From UBA7957 sp965222695 (GTDB lineage: Bacteria; Pseudomonadota; Gammaproteobacteria; Granulosicoccales; Granulosicoccaceae), in NCBI GenBank assembly GCA_965222695.1, contig OZ244967.1, positions 4,588,001 to 4,652,000 on the forward strand: 64,000 bases of DNA. The letters run 5' to 3'. Made by a program: the position numbers and the translations under genes. The notes beneath the pieces are model-generated. The model saw only the letters and a list, made by a program, of their open reading frames with translations. It was not told the origin of the DNA and did not search any database. The first letter of the stretch is position 1, and each line of letters opens with the position of its first letter. Of the stretch, positions 1 through 6,696 are shown in pieces.

Positions 1-49
1 AAAGCATCATGTTGATACTGCGACCTGCATAGGACTCAATATCATTCAT
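1..49 (-). CDS. 5' end of an unidentified gene, cut by window edge
   Basis: An open frame starts with ATG at 49, overlaps the end of isp2 by 8 bases and stays open to the window edge (start MNDIESYAGRSINMML). The overlap suggests it is the next gene of the hydrogenase operon. In Isp-type operons the large subunit hynL usually follows isp2, but these 16 residues do not show the usual TRIEGH large-subunit motif, which normally lies slightly further in, so the identity stays open. Confidence 0.4.
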   Translation of the reverse strand, partial: MNDIESYAGRSINMML

Positions 50-1331
50 GAAGGCGTTCCGGAGAGTCGCTTTGTTCAACAATATGTTCGGCCAGCAGCT
101 CTGTCAGGCTTAATACAGGAATATCCATATTGTATTCTTCCAGTCCGTCTTCCAGATGTATCCTGCAATTGGCGCAGGCAGACACAAGCCCCTCAGGATT
201 AACAGCTTCGAGTTGCGATTTTTTTCTTTTAAACGCATTCAGGCGGGCCTCTTCGGCGCGCTCGTTTGCACTGACTCCGCCGCCGGCGCCGCAACACCAG
301 TTCATTTTCCCGGCTTCGGGCATTTCAACGAAGTTCTCGCAAATACTGGCCAGTAAATTCCTTGGCTCATCGATCACACCGCCTCTGCGTGCAATCTGGC
401 AGGGGTCATGATATGTCAGACGATCGGTTTCCTTGCCTTGCACCTGAATGCGGCCCGCGCGCTGCAACTCATCAAGCACTTCCAGGACATGCCGCACTTT
501 AAACGTGAAGGGTCGGCCGATCAGATTGGGCCCGTCCCAGCGTATAGCTGTATAAGCGTGGCCGCACTCCGGGCTTATTACAGTCTTGGCCTTTAACTTC
601 TCAGCGGCGGTAACAATCCGATTGACCAGTTCAGCGGCAATTTCTGACACGCCGATCTGGATACCGCTGTTGGTGGCTTCAAATGCTTCGGTGGATATAG
701 TCCAGCTGGCATTGGCCTGTTTGAATATCTTGGCCAGAGCTGCAATAATCTCCGGGAAGTTCATAATTTCCATGGACGACAACAACAACATGTATTCCGC
801 GTCCTGTTTATCCAGCGGTACTTCGAGTCCATAGTCCTTTTCTACATGGCGGATTTGTGCTTTGAGGGCCGGTAGTTTTACTCCCATCGGACTACCGATC
901 TGAATCGCCCGGGTGGTTGCGCCGACCAAGCTTGGTGGTGCATGCCCTGAGGCCGCCAACCCTTCACGAGTTTTGCGGATCATATAGGTGATATCGTTGC
1001 CTACAGGGCAAACCATTGCGCAGCGGCCACAAAGTGTACAGGTGTCATAAACCAGTTTTTCCCATTCCTCGAAATCTTTATCCGAGATTTTTTTTGCCAG
1101 ACCGAGTAATGATTTGATCTTTCCTTTGAGGGTATATTCCTGTTCCCAAACCCTGCGCAATAACTCGGTTTTATAGATAGGGGCCTGTTCCGGTTTTGGA
1201 TTGTCGGTGTAGAAAAGGCAGGCATCGGCACACAGACCACAATGTACGCAACTGCTGAAAAAAGCAGCAACGGGCGCATCGATCTGTTCTTTAAGTGCGT
1301 TAATTCCGCGTTCAACGGTTAATCCATTCAT
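42..1331 (-). CDS. isp2: Isp2: HdrD/DsrK-like iron-sulfur electron carrier of the hydrogenase
   Basis: A 429-residue soluble protein of the heterodisulfide-reductase-related type. Two ferredoxin-like [4Fe-4S] motifs are visible: C28-C31-C34-C38 and C98-C101-C104-C108 followed by Pro. The C-terminal half carries two CCG-type domains, with CGHAY, HDPCQ, WCCGAGGG and CANC motifs. In Isp-type hydrogenases this protein is thought to pass electrons from the periplasmic hydrogenase, through the cytochrome-b-like Isp1, to a cytoplasmic or quinone acceptor. Its start overlaps the isp1 stop by 4 bases, so the two are translationally coupled. The family call is strong; the acceptor is unknown. Confidence 0.87.
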   Translation of the reverse strand: MNGLTVERGINALKEQIDAPVAAFFSSCVHCGLCADACLFYTDNPKPEQAPIYKTELLRRVWEQEYTLKGKIKSLLGLAKKISDKDFEEWEKLVYDTCTLCGRCAMVCPVGNDITYMIRKTREGLAASGHAPPSLVGATTRAIQIGSPMGVKLPALKAQIRHVEKDYGLEVPLDKQDAEYMLLLSSMEIMNFPEIIAALAKIFKQANASWTISTEAFEATNSGIQIGVSEIAAELVNRIVTAAEKLKAKTVISPECGHAYTAIRWDGPNLIGRPFTFKVRHVLEVLDELQRAGRIQVQGKETDRLTYHDPCQIARRGGVIDEPRNLLASICENFVEMPEAGKMNWCCGAGGGVSANERAEEARLNAFKRKKSQLEAVNPEGLVSACANCRIHLEDGLEEYNMDIPVLSLTELLAEHIVEQSDSPERLHE

Positions 1332-1987
1332 GACTGCACTCCTTTATAGCCTGCCATGGCTCCGTTGTACCAACGCGCCAGAAACAGCGTAAACGTATGT
1401 GTCAGCTTGCTGAACGGGAAGATCACCAGGAGTATTTCAAAACTTAAAATGTGCAGGGCGAGCAGTTGTTCCGGTGTAAATAACAATCGATGATAGGCCA
1501 GATAGCCTGTCAGGACTGGTAAAAAGGTCACTGTCCAGGCGAGGTAGTCATCGAACCGCGACAGGAATTTTTTAACGGGATTAGTCAGTCGGGAAATCAA
1601 CACTGCAATCATACTGGCTATAGTCACGACTGCAAAGGCATCGACGACCGGGGTCGGCAGGCCAGGCCACTTGAAACCGAAAACACTTTCAAACAGCAAT
1701 ATATGCGGTACAAACAGGAATAACACGACGAAAAAACCGATATGGAACACGTATGAAGTCACGATCGAGAAACTGGAATGCTTCCAACTTCCCTGGTCGG
1801 GCAGCATGCGCCGCCCTATGGTTTTCATTCCTGCGGAGAACTCACCGCCTTTAGCTTCTGCGAGGCTGGCACGTCTGCCCAGCATGAGTATTTCGAAGAA
1901 CCGAATAATCATACCGGCGACGAATACCAAAATTGAAACGGTGAACGCCGGCCCTTTCACAAACAGTAAAAACTCGGTAGCGGTCAT
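1328..1987 (-). CDS. isp1: Isp1: NarI-like cytochrome b membrane subunit
   Basis: A 219-residue membrane protein with about five hydrophobic segments, beginning with residues 5-30 and including one near residues 83-105. It resembles the gamma subunit of respiratory nitrate reductase (NarI) and DsrM, which bind b-type heme. Histidines are present within or next to membrane segments (for example in the FHIGFF and LALHIL motifs), consistent with heme ligation. It lies between hynS and isp2 and overlaps both by 4 bases, which is the diagnostic gene order of Isp-type hydrogenases. Inferred role: move electrons from the periplasmic small subunit across the membrane to Isp2. Confidence 0.87.
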   Translation of the reverse strand: MTATEFLLFVKGPAFTVSILVFVAGMIIRFFEILMLGRRASLAEAKGGEFSAGMKTIGRRMLPDQGSWKHSSFSIVTSYVFHIGFFVVLFLFVPHILLFESVFGFKWPGLPTPVVDAFAVVTIASMIAVLISRLTNPVKKFLSRFDDYLAWTVTFLPVLTGYLAYHRLLFTPEQLLALHILSFEILLVIFPFSKLTHTFTLFLARWYNGAMAGYKGVQS

Positions 1988-3078
1988 GACTTTTCTCCGT
2001 TTAACTCATCGACAGTCAGCGGTTGATGCGACTCGGCAGCGACAGATTTGCGTCTACGATTCAACCCCCCCAAAGCTGCCCCTGCAATGGCACCACCAGC
2101 CAGACCCCAGGCTATGGTTCTGCCGGTTTTGCCGGTAGGAGTGGAAAGAGCTTTGTAAAATCCTCCAAAGTCCCAGAAGTCGGGTTCAGAACAACCAATG
2201 CATCCATGTCCCGATTCGATAGGAAAACTGGCCCCCTCGTTCCATTTGGTTGTGGCGCAGGAGTTGAAGGTCACAGGCCCTTTACAGCCCAACTCGTACA
2301 AACACCAGCCTTTTCTCGCACCCTCGTCGTCAAAAGTTTTCGCAAACAGGCCTTTTTCGTAAAAAGGTCGCCGGTAACATCGATCATGAATGCTCTGACC
2401 GTAGAAGGTGGCGGGCCTGCTGAGGTGATCGAGTTCCGGCAAAGTTCCGAATGTCAGGATATGTGCAACAACACCGGTAATAACAACAGGAATGGGCGGG
2501 CAGCCGGAAACATTGATAATCGTTTTATCGGTAATTATATCGGAGACAGATACTGCTCCGGTGGGGTTGGGATTGGCTTTCGGCAGTCCCCCAAATGCTG
2601 CGCAACTGCCTACCGCAATAATTGCGGCAGCATCTTTGGCAGTATGTTTAAGCATTTCGAGATTGCTGATGCCGGCTATGGTCGAATATGCCGGGTTCGC
2701 TATTGGTATGGAACCGTCCACAACCAGTATGTATTCGCCTGCGTTTTCATGCATGGCCGCTTCACGGGCCTGTTCGGCTGCCTCGCCGGAGGCAACCTGC
2801 AGTGTGTGATGATAGTCCAGTGAGATGGCATCGAAGATTAAGCCTTCCAGAGTCGGAGAATGGGAACGGGTAAGCGACTCCGTACATCCCGTACATTCCT
2901 GAAAGGATAACCAGATAACCGAAGGCCGCCTCGCATTTTCCAGGGCGTGAGCAACCCGGGATACCATTGCGGGGGAAACCGCCATGGCTGATGCCAGGCT
3001 TGCACAGAATTTCAGGAAACCGCGCCTGGAAACACCTTGCCTGAGCAGGTAATCCTTAACGGTGAGATTAGTGGTCAT
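1984..3078 (-). CDS. hynS: Isp-type [NiFe] hydrogenase small subunit, Tat-exported
   Basis: A 364-residue small subunit. The N-terminus has a twin-arginine signal (SRRGFLKF, residues 17-24) followed by a hydrophobic stretch. Cysteine motifs for the three iron-sulfur clusters are present: CTGCTE, GSCAAFGG and SGCPP for the proximal cluster; HDRC, CLYELGCKGP, NSC and CIGCSEPDFWD for the medial and distal clusters. A glycine/alanine-rich hydrophobic segment near the C-terminus, followed by RRRK, would anchor the protein in the membrane. It passes electrons from the Ni-Fe site of the large subunit to Isp1. The start overlaps the end of hupH by 11 bases. Confidence 0.95.
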   Translation of the reverse strand: MTTNLTVKDYLLRQGVSRRGFLKFCASLASAMAVSPAMVSRVAHALENARRPSVIWLSFQECTGCTESLTRSHSPTLEGLIFDAISLDYHHTLQVASGEAAEQAREAAMHENAGEYILVVDGSIPIANPAYSTIAGISNLEMLKHTAKDAAAIIAVGSCAAFGGLPKANPNPTGAVSVSDIITDKTIINVSGCPPIPVVITGVVAHILTFGTLPELDHLSRPATFYGQSIHDRCYRRPFYEKGLFAKTFDDEGARKGWCLYELGCKGPVTFNSCATTKWNEGASFPIESGHGCIGCSEPDFWDFGGFYKALSTPTGKTGRTIAWGLAGGAIAGAALGGLNRRRKSVAAESHQPLTVDELNGEKS

Positions 3079-3496
3079 TGTGCAAACCCTCCATTAGCCT
3101 TGAAAAGTCTGATTCGGATTGAGATATATCGTCAGTCTGAGCCAGGACGATGCCCGGAACGGTTGAGATCTCTATAAAGCGACTTTCCGGCAACCCGCCT
3201 TCATTAAAGTGCATAATCAGCCAGACTCCGTGGAAGCGCGTTTCCTGTATACTTGTTTTTCCAAAACTGTTGATTTGTATCGATACCTCGCCGTTTCCTA
3301 AAAATTTTTCCATTTCCTCGGTTTCCATAGGGGTCAGAGGAATTGAGTTTAGGTCTATACTATGCGTCTCCCCGTATCTGACAAGACGGTGTAATGCATG
3401 TCGGACCTCGTGCAAAAGCGGAATTTTATTGTCGGTCCGGATTTCACAAGGTGCGGTAAATTCAGCTGCGATTGGAGTTCGGGGATAATCACTCAT
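3068..3496 (-). CDS. hupH: HupH/HoxQ-like hydrogenase expression protein
   Basis: A 142-residue protein matching the C-terminal domain of HupH/HoxQ-type hydrogenase expression proteins; GEVSIQI and TRFHGVW are recognisable family segments. The frame stays open further upstream, but the ATG at 3496 (MSDYPRTP) is preferred: it lies 4 bases after the hupD stop and has a GAGG sequence upstream. HupH is thought to help assemble or protect the small subunit iron-sulfur clusters when oxygen is present; that is family knowledge. Its position directly before hynS, with overlapping ends, supports a role in maturing this hydrogenase. Confidence 0.78.
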   Translation of the reverse strand: MSDYPRTPIAAEFTAPCEIRTDNKIPLLHEVRHALHRLVRYGETHSIDLNSIPLTPMETEEMEKFLGNGEVSIQINSFGKTSIQETRFHGVWLIMHFNEGGLPESRFIEISTVPGIVLAQTDDISQSESDFSRLMEGLHNDH

Positions 3497-3500
3497 CTTC

Positions 3501-4055
3501 TTATGCCTCAAATCCGATTGTCGAACCGTCGCTCCCGAGGCGGTGTTTCCTGCACTCGGCGGAGGTATTGGCTTTGTGCCATATTTGCAGTAACTTGAAT
3601 GCGATGCGAGCCGCCTCCTTAAGTGCCGGCCGAAGCGGCTCACTGACTGATTCCCCCCAAGTCAATCTATAGGGTTGAATTCCGATCAGTGCACGTTGTC
3701 TGGGCAGCCGTTCGGCCAATCTGGCTATATCCATCAAGTCCATGAGGCCCACTTCATGTACACTGCGTCCGTGTTTTGAAAGAAACTCATCCAGCATTTT
3801 ACCCTCTAAACAACAGACACTGCCGGCGGGTTGATTCAACTGAGCTGCATCGAAAACGATTAAACTCGAAGCACTTTCTATTTCACCGGCCAAGCTAAAG
3901 CTCAATGTGCCTCCGTCTAAAAATTTTACTCCCTGCAAATGTCCATAATATGATTTGCACAGATTCAGTGCATGAACGCCGGCACCTTCATCGCTCAGTA
4001 AAATATTTCCAATACCGAGGAAAAGCGTTTTTTGGTACGGAGCTTTATTGATCAT
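3501..4055 (-). CDS. hupD: Hydrogenase maturation endopeptidase (HupD/HyaD/HybD family)
   Basis: A 184-residue protease that trims the C-terminus of the [NiFe] large subunit after nickel insertion. The N-terminal GIGNILLSDEG signature is intact. The expected metal ligands are present: E23, D69 (in VFDAAQ) and H100 (in SVHEVG), matching the Glu/Asp/His triad of HybD. It is about 20 residues longer than usual at the C-terminus. It is the first gene of the minus-strand operon, and the divergent promoter region with an FNR-like palindrome lies just upstream. Finding hupD and hupH upstream of hynS, rather than after hynL, is a less usual arrangement. Confidence 0.92.
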   Translation of the reverse strand: MINKAPYQKTLFLGIGNILLSDEGAGVHALNLCKSYYGHLQGVKFLDGGTLSFSLAGEIESASSLIVFDAAQLNQPAGSVCCLEGKMLDEFLSKHGRSVHEVGLMDLMDIARLAERLPRQRALIGIQPYRLTWGESVSEPLRPALKEAARIAFKLLQIWHKANTSAECRKHRLGSDGSTIGFEA

Positions 4056-4086
4056 GGTTAAAGTATGAACCCTTGGTGCAGGCCTT

Positions 4087-4104
4087 CATTGACTATGGTC
4101 AATG
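4087..4104. promoter_or_regulatory. FNR/FixK/NnrR-like palindrome in the hupD-hypC divergent promoter
   Basis: CATTGAC-TATG-GTCAATG is a perfect inverted repeat of 7-bp arms with a 4-base spacer. The TTGAC-N4-GTCAA core resembles sites of the CRP/FNR superfamily (FNR consensus TTGAT-N4-ATCAA; NnrR/FixK-type sites accept C/G at the inner position). It sits about 34 bases upstream of hupD. A possible -10 for hupD is TACTTT (minus strand, 4060-4065), putting the box near -42; a possible -10 for hypC is TATAAG at 4135-4140. Confidence 0.5.
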
Positions 4105-4162
4105 CGATGATGAATTCCCTGCTCTTTCATGGCGTATAAGTTTCTCAGAGTGAATAGCGGTC

Positions 4163-4417
4163 ATGTGCCTATCTATACCGATGAAAATAACTGCAATCAG
4201 GGATCTTGAAGCGAAGTGTGAGATCGAAGGAATGGTGCGCACCGCCAGTTTGTTGATGATGCCTGAAAACACCATTAAAACAGGTGATTTTGTGGTGATT
4301 CAATCAGGATACGTAGTACGAGTTGTGTCTGGGCAAGAAGCAAGTGAATCTTGGAAGTTGTTCAAACAAATCCTCAATCACCTGGATACAGATCATCCGG
4401 ACAAGAAAAAAATCTAA
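4163..4417 (+). CDS. hypC: HypC-family hydrogenase maturation chaperone
   Basis: An 84-residue protein with the invariant MCLSIPMKI start; Cys2 is the residue that binds the Fe(CN)2CO unit with HypD and contacts the large subunit precursor. The central VVIQSGYVVRVVS beta segment is also typical. It is transcribed away from the hydrogenase operon out of a shared 107-base promoter region. The other Hyp genes (A, B, D, E, F) are not in the window. No clear terminator follows. Confidence 0.93.
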   Translation: MCLSIPMKITAIRDLEAKCEIEGMVRTASLLMMPENTIKTGDFVVIQSGYVVRVVSGQEASESWKLFKQILNHLDTDHPDKKKI

Positions 4418-4507
4418 TGTGTATGTAAAGTAGATTTATAAGTCCGCTATATGTATTATTTCGAATAAAGATAATTTTTGCCCTATAAAAACTTCTACCC
4501 CTTTTTT

Positions 4508-5743
4508 ATGGAAACACATACTTTTTTCCTGAATTTGCTCATTATCCTCCTAACAGCAAGGGTATTCGGCGAGTTCGCAGTTCGCCTGGGAGCGCCTTCG
4601 GTTGTTGGAGAGTTGCTCGCAGGGGTTGTACTGGGGCCAAGTTTGCTCGGTTGGCTTGAGTTGGATGAAGCGACTCGCCTTTTGGCGGAAGTGGGCATTA
4701 TTCTGTTGCTCTTCGAAGTGGGGCTGGATACGAATATCCGCCGTCTGGTCAGCGCGGGACGAAAATCCATCACTGTTGCTCTTGGTGGATTTGCAATGCC
4801 GCTTGTTTTTGGGGCCTCGCTTGCGTACTGGTTATTCAATCTGGGCGGAGTTACCGCTTTGTTTATTGGGGGGACTTTAACAGCCACCAGTATCGGCATC
4901 ACGGTGCGCGTATTGAATGATCTGAATCGTAAGGAGGAATTGGAAGGCCAGATTGTGCTGGGGGCCGCAGTCTTGGATGATGTGCTTGGAGTTGTATTGA
5001 TGGCGCTGCTGTATGATTTCGCACTCAGCGGGCAGTTTAGTTTGAGCAATGCAGCGGAAGTCTTAATCTTCGTGTCTTTGTTCTTTGTATTGGCTCCCGT
5101 TGCAGCAAAACTGATTTCAATGCTTATCCGGCGCTTTGAAAGCGCCAGTGAGATTCCGGGTTTGATCCCCACGACTATAGTCTCCCTGGTCTTGTTTTTT
5201 GCCTGGCTCGCACATGTTGTCGGTGCTCCGGAGTTGCTCGGAGGATTTGCGGCAGGGCTTGCGTTATCGCGGCGGTTTTTTCTGCCGCTGGGTATCGCAC
5301 TGCGCACAGATAGGTATTTTTGCCGGCACATTCAGTCCCAAATGCGACCTATAATACAGCTTTTCACACCCATTTTCTTCGTGATGGTCGGGTATTCATT
5401 AAATTTGCACGAAATAGATTGGGGCTCATCCTATATATGGAGTTTTTCAATCGTTTTTTTGTTGGTTGCCATCGTTGGAAAATTTGCCGGTGTGTTTTTT
5501 ATCGAAGAGTCTTGGGCAACACGCGTTGCGATAGGCTTATCCATGCTGCCTCGAGGAGAGGTCGGCCTGGTTTTTACTGAATTGGGCAGAGCGGGGGGCA
5601 TACTGACTCAGGAAACTTACGCTGGCATGGTGATAGTCATTGCATTGACAACGCTGCTATCTCCATTTGTATTAAAGTGGTTCTACCGGGAATATTCAGA
5701 TAAACTGCCTAACAAGGGAATCAGGGAATTGCGAAACGACTAG
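4508..5743 (+). CDS. CPA2-family cation:proton antiporter (KefB/NapA-like membrane domain)
   Basis: A 411-residue integral membrane protein with about 12-13 hydrophobic segments, of the Na+/H+ exchanger (CPA2) superfamily. The first segments (LGAPSVVGELLAGVVLGPSLLG) are typical, as are a DDVLGVV motif holding the two acidic transport residues and GEVGLVF near the end. It lacks the cytosolic TrkA-N/TrkA-C (RCK) domains of KefB/KefC, so it is probably a simple Na+ or K+/H+ antiporter. An upstream in-frame TTG at 4478 is an alternative start; neither has a clear ribosome binding site. It ends 7 bases before the convergent gene. Confidence 0.85.
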   Translation: METHTFFLNLLIILLTARVFGEFAVRLGAPSVVGELLAGVVLGPSLLGWLELDEATRLLAEVGIILLLFEVGLDTNIRRLVSAGRKSITVALGGFAMPLVFGASLAYWLFNLGGVTALFIGGTLTATSIGITVRVLNDLNRKEELEGQIVLGAAVLDDVLGVVLMALLYDFALSGQFSLSNAAEVLIFVSLFFVLAPVAAKLISMLIRRFESASEIPGLIPTTIVSLVLFFAWLAHVVGAPELLGGFAAGLALSRRFFLPLGIALRTDRYFCRHIQSQMRPIIQLFTPIFFVMVGYSLNLHEIDWGSSYIWSFSIVFLLVAIVGKFAGVFFIEESWATRVAIGLSMLPRGEVGLVFTELGRAGGILTQETYAGMVIVIALTTLLSPFVLKWFYREYSDKLPNKGIRELRND

Positions 5744-5750
5744 CGTGTCA

Positions 5751-6641
5751 TCAACCACCCCGCATGTCCTGCTTTAGCAACTGACGAATACTCTGCTGAA
5801 TCTTCTCATTTTCCTTATTTTGAATCATCTGAGAAGCCACTATACCCAGTGATCGGTAAACGCGCTCCGCGTTTGTATTCAACGCTGACAAAGCGTCAAG
5901 ATGCTTGCGGATGCTTTGAAGGTCTCCTCTTGCCAGGGGGCCGGTTAGTGAGTCCGCAGTTCCCAGCTTTACAATGTTTTCCACCGTTTCGCTTAACATT
6001 GGAGCCAGAAGAGGCGTTGATTGATCCCGGCTCACACCTGCTTCTGCATAAATCTGCTGAGACAACTCGACAAGCGCTACCAGGTAGTTATTGGCAATTA
6101 CCGCGGCAGCATGATAGAGCGTTTTATTGTCCGAGGAAATCGAAAAGCACTTGCCACCCAGCGCAGTAAATATTGCTTCAAGTTTTGATTTAGCAGATGC
6201 ATAGCCCTCGATACCACAATAAGTGCCCGCAAAAGACTTAACTGCGTATGCCGGATTCGCAAAACTTTTTACAGGGTGTACACTTCCGATATTGCCGGAA
6301 TTGCGCCTCGCGGATTCCAGCGCGCTGGAGGAGAGCACGCCACTGCAATGGAATACTGTACTATGATATATCCAGGGGTGTCTGTGAGATAAAGCGTCGC
6401 AGATTGGCTGAATATTTTCATCCTGGCTTGCAATTAAAATAAATTCACTTTTTTCTAGATAGTCCAGTGAGTCAATTGCAATACCTGCGCCTATGAATTC
6501 GGCAGCCTTTTTTGCGCTTCGAAGGCCCCGATTACAGATCTGCTGTATGGCCAGTATATTTTTATTGTTCCAAAGGTAGGCGAGGCTGCGTCCCAGTTTT
6601 CCAGCGCCGATAATCGAGAGGGTCGGTCGTGAATCCGGCAT
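5751..6641 (-). CDS. Rossmann-fold / DUF2520 domain oxidoreductase-like protein
   Basis: A 296-residue cytosolic protein. The N-terminus has a dinucleotide-binding glycine motif (IIGAGKLGRSLAYL), as in the Rossmann-like family, followed by a helical C-terminal domain of the DUF2520 type (ALGGKCFSISSD, LYHAAAVIANNYLVAL). The fold is related to 6-phosphogluconate and ketopantoate reductases, so NAD(P)-dependent dehydrogenase activity is plausible; the substrate is unknown for the family. It is 55 bases downstream of the degenerate M48-like gene on the same strand and may be co-transcribed with it. Confidence 0.82.
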   Translation of the reverse strand: MPDSRPTLSIIGAGKLGRSLAYLWNNKNILAIQQICNRGLRSAKKAAEFIGAGIAIDSLDYLEKSEFILIASQDENIQPICDALSHRHPWIYHSTVFHCSGVLSSSALESARRNSGNIGSVHPVKSFANPAYAVKSFAGTYCGIEGYASAKSKLEAIFTALGGKCFSISSDNKTLYHAAAVIANNYLVALVELSQQIYAEAGVSRDQSTPLLAPMLSETVENIVKLGTADSLTGPLARGDLQSIRKHLDALSALNTNAERVYRSLGIVASQMIQNKENEKIQQSIRQLLKQDMRGG

Positions 6642-6696
6642 TGTTTTCTCCGGTAAAATAGTGACACGTCCTGCTATTCAGAGGTATTCCGGAATT

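Noticed and set aside
2023..2823. Long plus-strand open frame opposite the hydrogenase small subunit gene
   Set aside because: The minus strand clearly encodes HynS with all cluster cysteines; the antisense product has no recognisable motif.
4495..5331. Long minus-strand open frame opposite the antiporter gene
   Set aside because: The product is Ser/Asn/Pro-rich and results from the reverse complement of membrane codons; the plus strand encodes a clear CPA2 protein.
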